A DNA stretch of 64,000 nt from Acanthacorydalis orientalis (GCA_034766995.1 CM068313.1:52181275-52245274); one strand, 5' to 3'. Shown: positions 23,348-35,730, numbered from the stretch's first letter. The notes: a model not told the origin generated them from the letters alone. Numbers and translations are program-made.

Positions 23348-24095
23348 TGTATACTAACAATTATTAATATATTTTATACAACCGTTTACTATTATTTAAT
23401 TTAATTCTGAATACTAGTTACAACTAACAACTGATTTTTACTTAAATTATTTAATTACATTTTCAAATATTCTTCATCTCACTTATTTCTATATTTCAAA
23501 AATATCAGTAATAATATAAAGTTCAAATATTGATTTTATTTGTTGGTATTTTTATTAGCCTTACAGTGTTTAATTAGATAGAATAATATTTCCAAAGAAT
23601 TTTCCTATCATATAAGATTATTTAAAGAATATATTCAATATAAGTAGAATTAATTGTACTAACTAAATTACAATCATATTATAAAAATAACTTATTTTTT
23701 TTGTGAAGTAACATTACCATGAATGCCTTTAGAAATTGTTAATTTATATTTTAAATATATGTACTTTAATTTTATTTCAGTAAGGTAAATTTTTCGGTTT
23801 TTTAAAATTTCCTATTCAAGTTATTCACTTAATCTTGCTCATAAAAATATAAATGTTTTCAAATCGGAATATACATATAATGTAATTATCTATTTACTAA
23901 AAGGTAAAAAATATTTATTTTCAAATTCAAATGAAATACAATAGGCTCCTAATACACTTTCCTTAATTATTTTTTTTTATGAATTATATTATAAGTACAT
24001 CGTTTCAGTGAAATTTATTTTTTTTATATTTTTCTGTACTTTTTATTTAAAAATATATCATAAAGTATTTTATGAGATCTTCCTTGTTTATTTAA

Positions 24096-24099
<4 letters not shown>
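23348..24099. other. AT-rich spacer
   Basis: Nothing recognised. Confidence 0.45.
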
Positions 24100-24173
<74 letters not shown>

Positions 24174-24190
24174 CATACACTACACTACAC
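24100..24190. repeat. (TA)n microsatellite with CATA tail
   Basis: About 70 bp TA, then CATACATACACTACACTACA. Confidence 0.97.
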
Positions 24191-24762
24191 TTTTATATGT
24201 TTTATAATTTTTTTTTTGAGCACTACATTTCTTTTGCTCCTAATAATAAATTTTCAATAAATAATTTTACTTCGAAAAATACTAGCATTCTTTTTTATCG
24301 TTTCTATTAAATAACAATGTCTTGATTTAATCAATTCGATTTTTGAAATTATAATTGTATATTTTTGTATCTGTGTTCCCATTGATGCATTGTTGTGACG
24401 GTCTTTGTTCTTTTGTATCATCTAGTTATTTGTTCTGTGCTACTAGTTTTTGGACGTGTTCCATCTTTAGGTATACGACGAATTTCTAATATATACTTGA
24501 TGATGGCATTCGTGTTGAAATTAGTAGTAGAGAAAAGACACTTAGATGATCCAAACGGACGAAATTATCAGGACAACTTATTGTATTTTTAACAGTCATT
24601 TGTAAAATCAATAATCGAGAATTCTTTTCGTATACTATACTATTGTGCGTATAATTAAAATTATAAAGAACCTTTTGATATTATTTCATATGTACGATTA
24701 TTAAAAAAAAAAAACAACAGTAAAATGTCCTTTGTTACTCCAGTGATAACCTATAATCATAA
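24191..24762. other. 3' flank of the LRR gene
   Basis: This lies downstream of the minus-strand LRR coding region. No exact AATAAA was found within the first 100 bp on the minus strand; AATAAT-like variants occur. Confidence 0.35.
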
Positions 24763-26256
24763 TTACGAAATTAAATGTAAATGATTATCAACTAAATTCA
24801 TAGTGCTATCACTAGTCGTTTCAATCTTATTGTTTCGATATATTTTATCTTGTACATAATGTCGAACTGTATGTTGCATTTTTGTTAATTTTTCTTTAAA
24901 CATAACTACGACAATTAAGATAATGACCAAAACTATCAGAACGACACCAATTATTTTTACATCACTCAAAAGTGTATCATCTGTTCTTTTGTTCGTTTCT
25001 TGATGAAGCTTTTCTTTTTGAGACAAGTAATCAGTATATTTGTAGTCAGTTTCTTGTGATGAAGATGGTGACATCGTAGAGAAAAAATCATCATTAATCG
25101 TACTCTGTGTTTGAATATCTATATAATTGGTGGAAAAAGATGTAATGGCATTTTCAGTAGCTGTTTTGCTTGAATTATTATTTGTATTATTAATTGTACT
25201 ATTAATTTTATTATTGTCTTTACATGCGATTCCATGCACATTTTCCGTCGTGTAATTGAGTTCTACATGAGACAATATATCGACTTTATGTTTTTGACAC
25301 AGGGTGTATACTTTAACAAGATCTTTACATTCCCAATTCATGTTTCCCAAACCGATATGTTTAATTTTGGGCATGTGCAACATGAGTTCATTAATATTCA
25401 ATTCTGTTCCATCGTTTCCATCAAGTATTAAAGCTTCTAGATTTGGCAAAGGAAATTGAACCAATTGTGTAATTTTTTCCTGATTTATTGCATTATGAGA
25501 TACATTTAACGTTTCCAAAGATTTCAAACCTGATAGAGAACCTAATTTAAATTCGTTTATTGTATTATATCCAAGTAATAGTTGTTCGAGTGATTTTAAT
25601 CCTTCAAAAACACCAATTGGTAAAGAAGTGATATTGTTATTTTCTAAATTCAATATTAACATTGAAGGAAATGGTTTAAACATTCCTGCCATGAGAGGAG
25701 ACACATTGTTGTTTCGCATATTTAAAATACTCAATGAATTAAACATGATATTTGAGTTTATTTGTTTTATTTTATTATCATTTAGATATAATATTTCTAA
25801 AACATTCGACGAATCAAACCAATCACTGCTAACAGTTGTTATATTATTTTTACTCAAATCGAGTTGTTTTAACATTGGTAAATTTGAAAACGCGCTTTTA
25901 TGTATGTTTGTGATCTGATTTTTACTTAAATCAATGATAAGAAGACATGTATTGATTGATTGAAATGGTTCATTTTCAATAACTGTTATATTATTTTCTG
26001 ACAAATCAATTTTTCTCACATAATAGTAATACCATTCATTTCTCTGAATCATTCCTGTTTTTAAACGTTGTAAATTAGTACCGGATGATACGATTTTCGA
26101 TGATTTCCCCTCGGATTTTAAAAATTGATCCAGTGTAAATGTTTTCACTTCATCGTTTTCATTGAAATTTAATCCCTTACAATCGATAAAACTCTGAACT
26201 GTTGTCAATTGAGATAAACTTAAAATGATGAAACTCGTAAGTATATTGAACTCCAT
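24763..26256 (-). CDS. leucine-rich-repeat single-pass membrane protein
   Basis: A 497-residue protein from the ATG at 26256. An upstream in-frame ATG at 26304 would add 16 polar residues before the signal peptide and is less likely. Residues 1-22 form a signal peptide (MEFNILTSFIILSLSQLTTV). About 81-304 hold nine to ten 24-residue LRRs of the LxxLxLxxNxI type, such as IDLSENNITVIENEPF and LDLSKNNITTVSSDWF. A C-terminal cap follows with Cys at about 310, 320 and 345. Next comes a Ser/Thr/Asn-rich stalk with many N-glycosylation sequons, a transmembrane helix at 435-453 (IIGVVLIVLVIILIVVVMF) and a 44-residue basic cytoplasmic tail with no TIR or kinase domain. Topology implies an extracellular recognition or adhesion role; ligand unknown. 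The reading frame is uninterrupted, in contrast to every transposon relic around it. Exact orthologue not recognised. Confidence 0.88.
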   Translation of the reverse strand: MEFNILTSFIILSLSQLTTVQSFIDCKGLNFNENDEVKTFTLDQFLKSEGKSSKIVSSGTNLQRLKTGMIQRNEWYYYYVRKIDLSENNITVIENEPFQSINTCLLIIDLSKNQITNIHKSAFSNLPMLKQLDLSKNNITTVSSDWFDSSNVLEILYLNDNKIKQINSNIMFNSLSILNMRNNNVSPLMAGMFKPFPSMLILNLENNNITSLPIGVFEGLKSLEQLLLGYNTINEFKLGSLSGLKSLETLNVSHNAINQEKITQLVQFPLPNLEALILDGNDGTELNINELMLHMPKIKHIGLGNMNWECKDLVKVYTLCQKHKVDILSHVELNYTTENVHGIACKDNNKINSTINNTNNNSSKTATENAITSFSTNYIDIQTQSTINDDFFSTMSPSSSQETDYKYTDYLSQKEKLHQETNKRTDDTLLSDVKIIGVVLIVLVIILIVVVMFKEKLTKMQHTVRHYVQDKIYRNNKIETTSDSTMNLVDNHLHLIS

Positions 26257-26304
26257 AATTTCTAAAATACAATTATTTTTTGAGTTAACTCTTACACTAA
26301 TCAT
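26257..26304 (-). promoter_or_regulatory. possible splice acceptor before the LRR start codon
   Basis: On the minus strand ATTGTATTTTAG ends at 26262, five bases before the chosen ATG (exon would start at 26261). It matches a 3' splice site, so the coding exon may be preceded by an intron and a 5' untranslated exon further right. Such layouts are common in insect LRR genes. The acceptor is a sequence match only. Confidence 0.35.
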
Positions 26305-26733
26305 TTTTTTATTATATATAATGATTATAATTCATATATAAAATTTGCTTAAAATATATATAACATAAATCTACGCTGTACACAGAGATATGTGCATTTC
26401 ATTTTGTATTTAATAAATATGTTTGTGTAAGAAAAATATTATTAAATAAGTCATTTCCAGCATTTTTAGTATCGATAAAAAAGTATAGTATTGTAAGTCA
26501 AGAAATGGCAGGTATATGAATAGATTTTAATAAACCTATTCTGAAAAACTATCTTTGTAATCGTCGTATCATCGTCATATCTTTGTAACCGTCGTTGTAT
26601 CACGTCTTAAAATAAAAAGTTGTAAGTAGTCCATTCAAGAATTGTTGTGTCAATTAAGGTAATGATGGTTCTAATGGAATTGGTAGTCAGAGTTAATATA
26701 AAATTATTAAATGTAATAAACATTCGTATCCAG

Positions 26734-26735
<2 letters not shown>
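26305..26735. other. upstream flank of the LRR gene
   Basis: Holds short near-repeats of ATCTTTGTAATCGTCGTATC (26550-26610). No promoter element could be supported. Confidence 0.35.

Positions 26736-26795
<60 letters not shown>
26736..26795. repeat. (TA)n microsatellite
   Basis: About 60 bp TA. Confidence 0.98.
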
Positions 26796-26797
<2 letters not shown>

Positions 26798-27125
26798 GTG
26801 TGTGGGCGTGTATATGAAAGAAAAAAAGAAATGAAACAGTGACAAGGAAGTAAACATTATTTTGCTATTGGAATCCATAAATTATTTATAATAACTTTGA
26901 ACCATACTTTTTTATGCGATATTACTTGTACAATATTTAAATCAGCTTTTAAATTCTTCTAATTAAATCACTTTTGAAATTGTCTTATATTTCATGGAAA
27001 TATAACGGCCGTCTGTAGATTTAATATGTTACTATAACAATGAAAAAAAGTGTAAGTTGACAATTTTTTTTATGAAATATTATTTCAGTTAAACGGTAAA
27101 CAATATTATTTAAATTATACTACGT
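26796..27125. other. AT-rich spacer
   Basis: Nothing recognised. Confidence 0.4.
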
Positions 27126-27159
27126 TATATATATATATATACACATACATATATATATA

Positions 27160-27215
<56 letters not shown>

Positions 27216-27242
27216 CATATATATGTACACATACATATATAT
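27126..27242. repeat. (TA)n with CATA/GTACA interruptions
   Basis: TA core at 27164-27210 flanked on both sides by ACATACATATATATGTAC-type units, which makes the tract nearly palindromic as a whole. Confidence 0.95.
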
Positions 27243-27593
27243 GTAATACGTGAAATAAATCTATTTATAAATTTGAAAAAACTAAATAAACTTACTTGCC
27301 AATGTAACAAACAAGTGTTATTAATTCGACAGTTCGAATAAATTATGAAAGTCGATTGTAATTCAGTTATAGATCAACTCTCTATTTAATCACCTCGGTA
27401 CAAAATGCACTATTTTTTTCACTTGATAATTATGTTTGTACTAATTTACTATTTAATATTTTACTTATTTTAACAAATATATAACTGTATCTAAATACTC
27501 AAAGATACTTTTGAGCAGTTAAATACTTATTGTGCTCACTCATCAAAATAAGTTATCTGAATAAGTTGAACTGAAATATTACTATCATTTTTG

Positions 27594-27596
<3 letters not shown>
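27243..27596. other. AT-rich spacer
   Basis: Nothing recognised. Confidence 0.4.

Positions 27597-27656
<60 letters not shown>
27597..27656. repeat. (TA)n-(TG)n microsatellite
   Basis: About 44 bp TA then about 16 bp TG. Confidence 0.97.
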
Positions 27657-28555
<899 letters not shown>

Positions 28556-28606
28556 TATGTATGTATATGTATTATATATGTATGTCTATATATATGTACA
28601 CATACA

Positions 28607-28979
28607 TGCGAGAGTCGTTTGATAAGTAAAAATTGCAGTCACAATTGTGCAATAAGTCAAAATTGCATGGATTTCACTATGAATTGCTTTCACATCCACC
28701 ATATCATTTAGATTTGGTACAGTGTGATTTCTCTCTGTTTTCAAACTTGTAGAAATGGCTCGAAGGTAAAAGATTTGCATCAAATTCGGAAGTTGTCGCT
28801 GTTGTAAATACCTATTTTGAGTTTGACAAATCATACTATTCGGAAGGGTTAAAAAATTTGAAAAGCGTTGGACTAAGTGCATGGAGGTAAACGGAGGTAA
28901 CCTTGAAAAATAAAAAAGAATTTGCTGAATAAAATATGTTTTCTTGTCAAATATAGATACTTATCACTTTATTCTCGTA
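28607..28979 (+). mobile_element. deleted mariner related to family M5
   Basis: The right end read on the minus strand is TACGAGAATAAAGTGATAAG followed by a TTTGACAAGAAAAC block, matching the left end of the element at 49314. The left end, TGCGAGAGTCGTTTGATAAG, is closer to family M4 ends. The interior (28690-28900, plus strand, several frames) is the transposase C terminus: a PDLVQCDFSLFSNL-like third-Asp segment, KGLHQIRK-like text, then WTKCMEVNGG. Only the last quarter of a mariner is left. Confidence 0.72.
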
Positions 28980-29028
28980 AATTACATAACAATTAAACGA
29001 TGGCTACCTTGGTTTGCAAATACACACA

Positions 29029-29091
29029 CAATGGCGCACACACACACACAGACACATATATATATATATGTATATATATGTATATATATGT

Positions 29092-29156
<65 letters not shown>
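29029..29156. repeat. (CA)n-(TATG)n-(TA)n-(CA)n microsatellite
   Basis: CA, GACACATATA, TATATATATG units, TA, then CA again. Confidence 0.96.
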
Positions 29157-29487
29157 TGTATATGATAATGTATGTATATACATATATTACATTATAATAG
29201 ACATGACAATATATTTCGCAGTATAATTTTGATTAATTGTACTAGTAATTTTTCAGAAGCCTACAGATAAAAGTTATCAAACAACCGTACATAAAAATTG
29301 TCGATTATGTTATTTTTTGTACAAATTCTTTACGTTAATCATTAAATATTAAATTATAAATATTTATATTATAAATACATATCTTGAACATTTTTTTGAA
29401 ATGTACTACTTTTATATTATGCTTAAATATTTCGTAGAAAAATATTTTTATGAGTTTATGCATAAAAAAGAATAATATATATATATA
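29157..29487. other. AT-rich spacer
   Basis: Contains TTTGATAACTTTTATCTG at 29261-29278 on the minus strand and AACAACCGTACA nearby. These vaguely resemble mariner ends, but not enough to call. Confidence 0.35.
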
Positions 29488-30413
29488 TACGAGGTCAGAC
29501 AATTAAGTAATGCGACAAAATTCAAAAACCGAGTATATTTAAAAATTAAGGTACATCGCTGCGATCCCCTTCAAAGTAGTCTCCTCCCGCATCTATACAC
29601 TTATTCCAGCGAGTTTTCCAGTTTTCGTAACAATTCTGGAACACTTCTTGTGGGACCTCTCCGAGTACCCTCGTCACAGATTCTTGGATATCTTCAACGG
29701 AGTCAAAATGTCGACCTTTGACGAATTTTTTCATATGGGGGAATAGGAAAAAGTCGCAGGGTGACATGTCCGGTGAATAGGGCGGTTGTGGTAACGTTGC
29801 GATGCCTTTAGATGCCAAAAACTGAGAGACACTGAACGCACTGTGACAGGGAGCATTGTCGTGATGCAGAACCCAAGTCTTCGCGATCTCTGGACGCACT
29901 CTGAGCATCCTTTTTCGTAATTTTTCGAGCACATTGCGGTAGAATACTTGATTTACGGTTTGTCCAGGTGGTACGAACTCTTTGTGAACCACCCCTTTGT
30001 TGTCGAAGAAGCAAATCAACATGGTTTTCACTTTGGACTTGCTCATTCTCGCCTTCTTTGGCCTTGGTGCTCCAGGGGACAGCCACTGTTGGCTTTGTCG
30101 TTTAGTTTCGGGGTCATATTGAAAGAACCAACTTATATCACCAGTAATAACTCGATCGAGAAGAGTAGGATCACTTTCAACCTGCTCGAGACAATCTTGA
30201 GCGATATTCATTCGGTGACATTCGTGACATGCACTACTCGCGCGTTGTTACAAAACACTAAACAGCTGGCGAAGAAATGATCGTACGAAGGTGGTCAAGG
30301 TCTCAATCGAGAGAGTAGGGATCTGCTATTACGGTGGCGGAGTTACAGGTTCACAGTGTTACCACAGGCCGAGAAAAAAAATCGGTCGCATTACTTAATT
30401 GTCTGACCTCGTA
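29488..30413 (-). mobile_element. 926-bp mariner with perfect inverted repeats (family M6)
   Basis: The first 29 bp (29488-29516, starting TACGAGGTCAGACAATTAAG) are an exact reverse complement of the last 29 bp (30385-30413). TA repeats flank both sides. The 5' untranslated part (30212-30413) and the transposase C-terminal two-thirds are present. About 350-400 bp encoding the DNA-binding domain are missing. Perfect ends and an open frame suggest recent movement, presumably driven in trans by a full-length relative. Confidence 0.93.
29546..30211 (-). CDS. mariner DD34D transposase catalytic domain, lacking DNA-binding domain
   Basis: 221 uninterrupted codons. It opens MNIAQDCLEQVESDPTLLDR, which is internal sequence in full-length relatives. 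First catalytic motif ITGDISWFFQYDPETK, second WVLHHDNAPCHSAFS, third YSPDMSPCDFFLFPH. Exactly 34 residues separate the second and third Asp, the DD34D signature. It ends after NKCIDAGGDYFEGDRS. All three catalytic Asp are kept. The N-terminal paired helix-turn-helix that binds the terminal repeats is absent, so autonomous transposition is not expected. Whether the Met at 30211 is used in vivo is unknown. Confidence 0.88.
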   Translation of the reverse strand: MNIAQDCLEQVESDPTLLDRVITGDISWFFQYDPETKRQSQQWLSPGAPRPKKARMSKSKVKTMLICFFDNKGVVHKEFVPPGQTVNQVFYRNVLEKLRKRMLRVRPEIAKTWVLHHDNAPCHSAFSVSQFLASKGIATLPQPPYSPDMSPCDFFLFPHMKKFVKGRHFDSVEDIQESVTRVLGEVPQEVFQNCYENWKTRWNKCIDAGGDYFEGDRSDVP

Positions 30414-30450
30414 TATATATATTTTCATATATATATATATATATATATTC

Positions 30451-30497
<47 letters not shown>

Positions 30498-30513
30498 TAT
30501 ATATATTCATATA

Positions 30514-30548
<35 letters not shown>

Positions 30549-30550
30549 GA

Positions 30551-30588
<38 letters not shown>

Positions 30589-30601
30589 TCATATATATAT
30601 A

Positions 30602-30659
<58 letters not shown>
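30414..30659. repeat. 246-bp (TA)n tract with TTCA interruptions
   Basis: TA interrupted by TTCATATA and TGTATATA/TACATATA units. It directly abuts the right TIR of the M6 mariner. Confidence 0.98.
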
Positions 30660-30754
30660 AAATAACAATAAGAAAAACTAGAAACCAAACGAATTGGAAA
30701 CAATATAGAACACTAATCAAAGTATAATTGTTTTAATATCATTGACGTTTATGA

Positions 30755-30756
30755 AT

Positions 30757-30826
<70 letters not shown>
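30755..30826. repeat. (CA)n-(TA)n microsatellite
   Basis: About 19 bp CA then about 53 bp TA. Confidence 0.97.
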
Positions 30827-30830
<4 letters not shown>

Positions 30831-30949
30831 GTGTGTAATATCATATAACTAAAAATGAAAAAAGTAAATATAGACAACGATTTCAGTAATTGTGTTGAAG
30901 TTATACAAGATATTTACTCGATTTTGTATTTTAACAATGCCATTTGTCT

Positions 30950-32346
30950 TCTCCTTTGCACTCATATGTCGGTTTGTCAGCATACAACCATGATTTCTAT
31001 TCAACACTCAGTTGTCGGCTGACAACCATCATTGTAATTGTCTTTTTTAAAGTTAATTTTCTCATGCCTAGTTTACACCTGTTTCAGAAGTGGTACACAT
31101 ATTTAATCGTCATTACATTGGACATTGTTTTTATATTCATGTCAAACACATAAATTCTGTTTGTTTTGTTATTTTTACATTTAAAAATCAGTAAAAGTTT
31201 TGACTTAACCGAAAATGGCGTGTAGTTCATATGATGTTTCAATTGAATATACGTCATCATCATAAGCAGAATTAAGTGATAGTGATAATGAATTAGAGTC
31301 TGTCAGTGAAGATAAGGATATCTGTGATGATATTGACTATGGAATCATAAATTTGGAAGATAATAATAAACAAAGCGAATGAAGGAGAATGGAAACACTA
31401 TTTGTAATTCCTGAATTCCCGTACATTCCAGATAGGTAAGGAATTAGAATGCTTCTGAATTAGAAGACGTCTGCTGTGGGTATTTCCAGTTATACTTTAC
31501 GGATGATTTGATATCGAAAATTGTAGATGAAACTAACTAATATGCTAGTGAAAAAAATAATTTGAAAAATCCAGTACATCGAAATTCGATTTGGAACTTT
31601 TAGCGTGAAGTGACAGTAGAAGAATTCATTGAAGAAGTCAACAGATATAAATCGGAGGTACCAGGAACTGTTGAACAAATTTAGAATCCAATTATCATAA
31701 TTGATTACACGTCGAAATAGGAGCAGTGGACACAGCAGATCACTACTGCAGCAGTTACCGTTTCCGGAAGAAACCCCTCATATGGTGGAGGAAGATATTT
31801 TTCTGGCTCCTAGCAGTCAGTGTTATAAATAGCTTTATTGTCTATAAGCAAAATCGATTGTACAATGGACTACAACCTACTTTGCACAAGAAGTTTAGGA
31901 AGAAATTAATTTTACCGTTAGTTAGAGATGCCAGGGCAGACCACCTTTTCAGATAACGAGGACGACTTAGTACCAAAGACGCAGAGGAACGTTTAGATGA
32001 AAGCCACGCTTTGTAGTAAAATTGAAAAGTACATCCAAAGACTGGGCTGTATGCAGCGATCGCAAAATTCTAGGGGGAAGACAAGAAACTTGTGTGCATT
32101 TGTGAGACATGCTCTAGAAAACCGGTTCTTCATTCCAGAAACAGCTTCAACAAATACCACACACAATCAAAATATAAATAATATATGTATTCTTGTTATT
32201 AAAACATTTTATTTCTATAAAATCCGGTAACAAATAAATATTTTAACGTTTTTATTCGCAAGTACCTACAAAAGTATTCATTTAATATGAAATTAATTCA
32301 TAATTGTCAAGAATGAATTTTTATAATAATTAAGTGGAAAGGGTTA
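30950..32346 (+). mobile_element. internally deleted piggyBac element, 1.4 kb
   Basis: The right end is GTGGAAAGGG followed by TTAA (32343-32346). The left end is degenerate, reading TCTCCTTTGCACTC with TTGTCAGCATACAACC and TTGTCGGCTGACAACC subterminal repeats, comparable to the CCCTTAGCACTC end at 6081. The left TTAA has apparently mutated. The transposase relic lies between. Confidence 0.78.
31215..32180 (+). pseudogene. piggyBac transposase, catalytic centre deleted
   Basis: It starts MACSSYDVSIEYTSSS at 31215, then a stop and an acidic stretch (LSDSDNELESVSEDKD) typical of the piggyBac N terminus. The N-terminal domain (VTVEEFIEEVNRY, 31608-31650) is truncated, and the text jumps to AVDTADHYCSSYRFRKKPLIWW (31725-31790), the region of the last catalytic Asp. 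KFRKKLILPLVRD follows, then a C-terminal Cys-rich domain in another frame (CSDRKILGGRQETC). The middle with the first two catalytic Asp residues is missing. Stops and frameshifts confirm a dead copy. Confidence 0.8.
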
Positions 32347-32699
32347 ATATATTTTGTATGTTGTACGGTCAGTATACTAGCGTTCATTTATTTTTAACAT
32401 ATTTTGTTATATTTTTACACAGGAATTAAATATAAATCGGTCTGTTGAACAGTTTTTCTCAAAAACTGTATATTTTTCTAAAATAGAATAATCTATTAGA
32501 TTACCTATTACTACTATAGTTTGTTGTACAATTATATTTACATTTTTTTAAAAAATATACATCGATCTGAACTAATTTGATAAATAAATATTTCTAAATA
32601 AACTGACATGTCAAAAAATAAATTATTAAATACATTTTGTTCTATGTCATCGAATATTCATTTTTTTTAAATTTATTTTCAAAGTTATATTTAAATTGT
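32347..32699. other. AT-rich spacer
   Basis: Nothing recognised. Confidence 0.4.
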
Positions 32700-33066
32700 T
32701 ATGGGAAGATGCATGCTATGAATAACAAGAAGATATAGAAAAAGAAGAGATATAAAAAGAATAGAGTGAGTATGAAAACAGACAGGAATCACAGATGTAA
32801 TAAGAAGAGCAAAGAGTCTGAACTGGAAATGGGGAGGGGGAATGTTGCAAGAAGAAAAGATAACCGATGGCCAACAGCAATTAACAAAACTGGGAATCAA
32901 GGAATATAAAAAGACCAAGAAAGAGACCGATGAACAGGTGGGATAAGGAAATTAAAATTTTTAATGGAAATCACTGAAGAAGAGACATTCAGTCATACAA
33001 AATGGAAAATCATGAAAGAACCCTTTATCCAGCAGTGGATTGACAGAGGCGGGTGCTGCTGCTGCT
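32700..33066 (+). mobile_element. 3' end of a non-LTR retrotransposon (LINE)
   Basis: Purine-rich strand encoding, across frameshifts, TGITDVIRRAKSLNWKW, KITDGQQQLTKLG and (next frame) KRPRKRPMNRWDKEIK-like text. This matches the C-terminal tail after the reverse transcriptase of many insect LINEs (WAGHVARM..RWPT...RGRPMKRWDDEI, and a final QQWID). It ends in GCTGCTGCTGCTGATT and then TA repeats. Severe 5' truncation is normal for LINEs. The clade was not determined. Confidence 0.65.
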
Positions 33067-33067
33067 G

Positions 33068-33106
<39 letters not shown>
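33067..33106. repeat. (TA)n at the LINE 3' end
   Basis: About 36 bp TA directly after the LINE tail. Confidence 0.95.
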
Positions 33107-33109
<3 letters not shown>

Positions 33110-34526
33110 TGATCAAATATTTGTAAATAATAGTTGACATATACATATTTCTAGTACAGAATTACTGTTCAATGTAAATTATTTTCTGTCAAAAGTAAGT
33201 TATTTTGAAACAGATTAAAACTTAATATCTCTGTCGGAAATTACTTCACTTTATGATTTCCTTTCATTTTAGAATCCTAATAAACGGAATCATTTTCAAT
33301 AATATTTTGTATTTTATTCAACAATATTAAACAAAACATCGTTTTCTACGAAATTTCTCTTTTTAAGAGATTTAAATTCGAAAATTTGTTATAAAAACAT
33401 CTTTTGTAGTTCTAGAAACATATTTTCGAGATCTGAAAATGATTACGTTTCGCGATTCTTTTTGAATTTCTTTCAATTCAAATATTCATTGATGAATGTA
33501 ATTTTTTCTTTGATAATTTAACGGAATGAAGAATACAAATGAATTAAATACTTTTGAAGTATATACTGCTTTAAATAATACAGTTATAGTGTTAAATTGA
33601 TTTGAATATGTTTGTGTTTTGTGAATTGAATATTAATTGATTAGTCGACTGGATATATCTATATGTTTCAGTTCATTTCTCGTTAAATAAAAGCATTGAA
33701 TTGAAACATCAATATTCAGTTCGTACACTTCTCACTTTAATAACACTTTTTTTAATCTGTATTATTATGGAGTTATTATTTTCATCAAACTATTTAATAA
33801 CTTGTTAATATTCATACCGTGTGATTAAACTTTAGAATGAAATTTAATTTGAAAATTATTGTCAGTGTTTCAAAAAAATATATTATAGTAGAACGTCTCG
33901 TGAGTACGTTGTAATATAATTGGATTTTTAAAGAATTTTGCTATTGAAAACTATGTTAATCTTAAATAGAACGTCAGTAATTTATATAGAAATTTGACAT
34001 TTTTCTTATAGTGTTGGTGTTCAATTTTCAAGTATCAAGATATTAAATTGTTTGTATATGTGTTTGTTAATTAACACGTCTATACAAATGTATATTCCTT
34101 TCGTTAATCTTAACTGTGATAAAATATATCTGTTTCTCTATTTAAAATATCGACTGCAATACATAGCAGTTACGTTCATAGTAAATGATCTTAAAATTGT
34201 AGTATTTATTTTAAAAGCGATAATACACATATTACAGCAATTGAAATAAAATACCGGTTATCTTAACAAATACATTTTAAATTAAACTAACTAATTCTTT
34301 ATTTTAGAATTTCCACTTATAATCAGTTGAATATTATCAATTAATAGGTTGTCTGCTATGAGATTATAGATAACTGAAAAATTCTTTTTGAGAAATATTC
34401 TATTATGTAGTGGGTATTATTGTTTTTTTTTGTTTGTTTTCAAAAAAATAGAAGCAAATTATTTATGTCCAGTTTTAATTCTTATGCAGTTTTTTCTTTG
34501 TGTGGATTAAAGTTTATTATTTTGTT
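33107..34526. other. AT-rich spacer
   Basis: The longest frame (34052-34249 +) has no motif. Nothing else seen. Confidence 0.45.
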
Positions 34527-34536
34527 TATATATATA

Positions 34537-34598
<62 letters not shown>
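34527..34598. repeat. (TA)n microsatellite
   Basis: About 72 bp TA with one TTTATA. Confidence 0.98.
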
Positions 34599-34599
<1 letters not shown>

Positions 34600-34721
34600 G
34601 AGTATAATCATTGTTCACATTTTTTTTTAAAGAATAATACTTCAGTAATCAATATACGTGCATATTTAGTTTATATTGTGTGCATTAAAATGGATAGATA
34701 ATTCTAAAATTGGTTTCTTTG

Positions 34722-34776
<55 letters not shown>
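34722..34776. repeat. (TA)n microsatellite
   Basis: About 55 bp TA. Confidence 0.98.
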
Positions 34777-34780
<4 letters not shown>

Positions 34781-35043
34781 TGTATATATGCAAATTAATA
34801 GGCGTTTGCAACACAGATTGCAAAACATGGTAATTATTACTTATATATTTAATTAGAGTGTAATTATTATTTATTGTATTGGTATAAAATGTATACATTT
34901 ACCTTCATAAAATGAATGTATGAACTGGAATTTATTAAGTGATACTCTTTTATAAGTATATGTTTTCATCTTTGAAAATTTAGAGCGAAACCAAAATTTT
35001 GCCGAAACATATTAACACGTCATTAACTTTGTATGTCAAAATA

Positions 35044-35615
35044 TTAGGCTGGTAGAAAAATAATTGTGGTTTATGACCTTCAAATTCATACACATTTGTC
35101 ACTTTTTTGATTATCCTAGATGTTTTAAGTGATCCAGAAGTGTTGGATGACTAACGCCTCATTTTTGTGCAAGCTCTCGAATTGTTGTGCGTGGTTCTTA
35201 TTCAGTTAACGCCTTCGATTGGTCGTTAAGAACTTAAGGACGTCTGTGACCTTTTTCATCTTCAAGATTCTCGTCCCCAGCACGAAATTTTTGAAACCAC
35301 TATTGCACCGTACGTTCTTTAACAGTACCCATACTATTGGCATCGTTTAGTTTACGAGCAGTTTATGCTGCTTAGCATCCGATTCTGACTCATGCAAAGA
35401 AATGCTTTTATTTATTTTTTCTCATATTTAATTCAATAGCTCAATTTGAAACAAAATTAATAATAAAAACCAAAATCGATTTTACCAAAATACAGATTGA
35501 AAAATCCACTTTAAAATGATATTAACATGAACACGGTGAAATGCCACTTTCATTGAAAGAAAATAAGATTAGTATTCAGAAAACAAAAACCGAAATTATT
35601 TTCCAACCAACCTAA
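35044..35615 (-). mobile_element. 572-bp deleted mariner (family M2)
   Basis: Left end TTAGGCTGGTAGAAAAATAA, right end TTATTTTCCAACCAACCTAA: the M2 inverted repeats. The interior on the minus strand keeps the N-terminal DNA-binding region (CTTAAGTTCTTAACGACC and TTCAAAAATTTCGTGCTGG areas, equivalent to 23085-23280 in the copy at 22801) and lacks the catalytic domain. The 22801 copy is organised the same way, so both may descend from one deletion event. Confidence 0.8.
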
Positions 35616-35665
35616 AGTAATAAAGGACTGTTTTTTTTTATAATAGCACATATATCTTTTTTTTC

Positions 35666-35667
<2 letters not shown>

Positions 35668-35730
<63 letters not shown>
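35668..35730. repeat. (TA)n microsatellite
   Basis: About 63 bp TA with one ACATA. It lies 28 bp from the mariner at 35758. Confidence 0.97.

Noticed and set aside
25628..25918. Plus-strand frames inside the LRR gene
   Set aside because: Antisense to conserved LRR codons; no independent evidence.
29948..30280. 110-codon plus-strand frame
   Set aside because: Shadow of the intact mariner transposase on the minus strand.
32691..32918. 75-codon minus-strand frame
   Set aside because: Antisense of the purine-rich LINE 3' tail.
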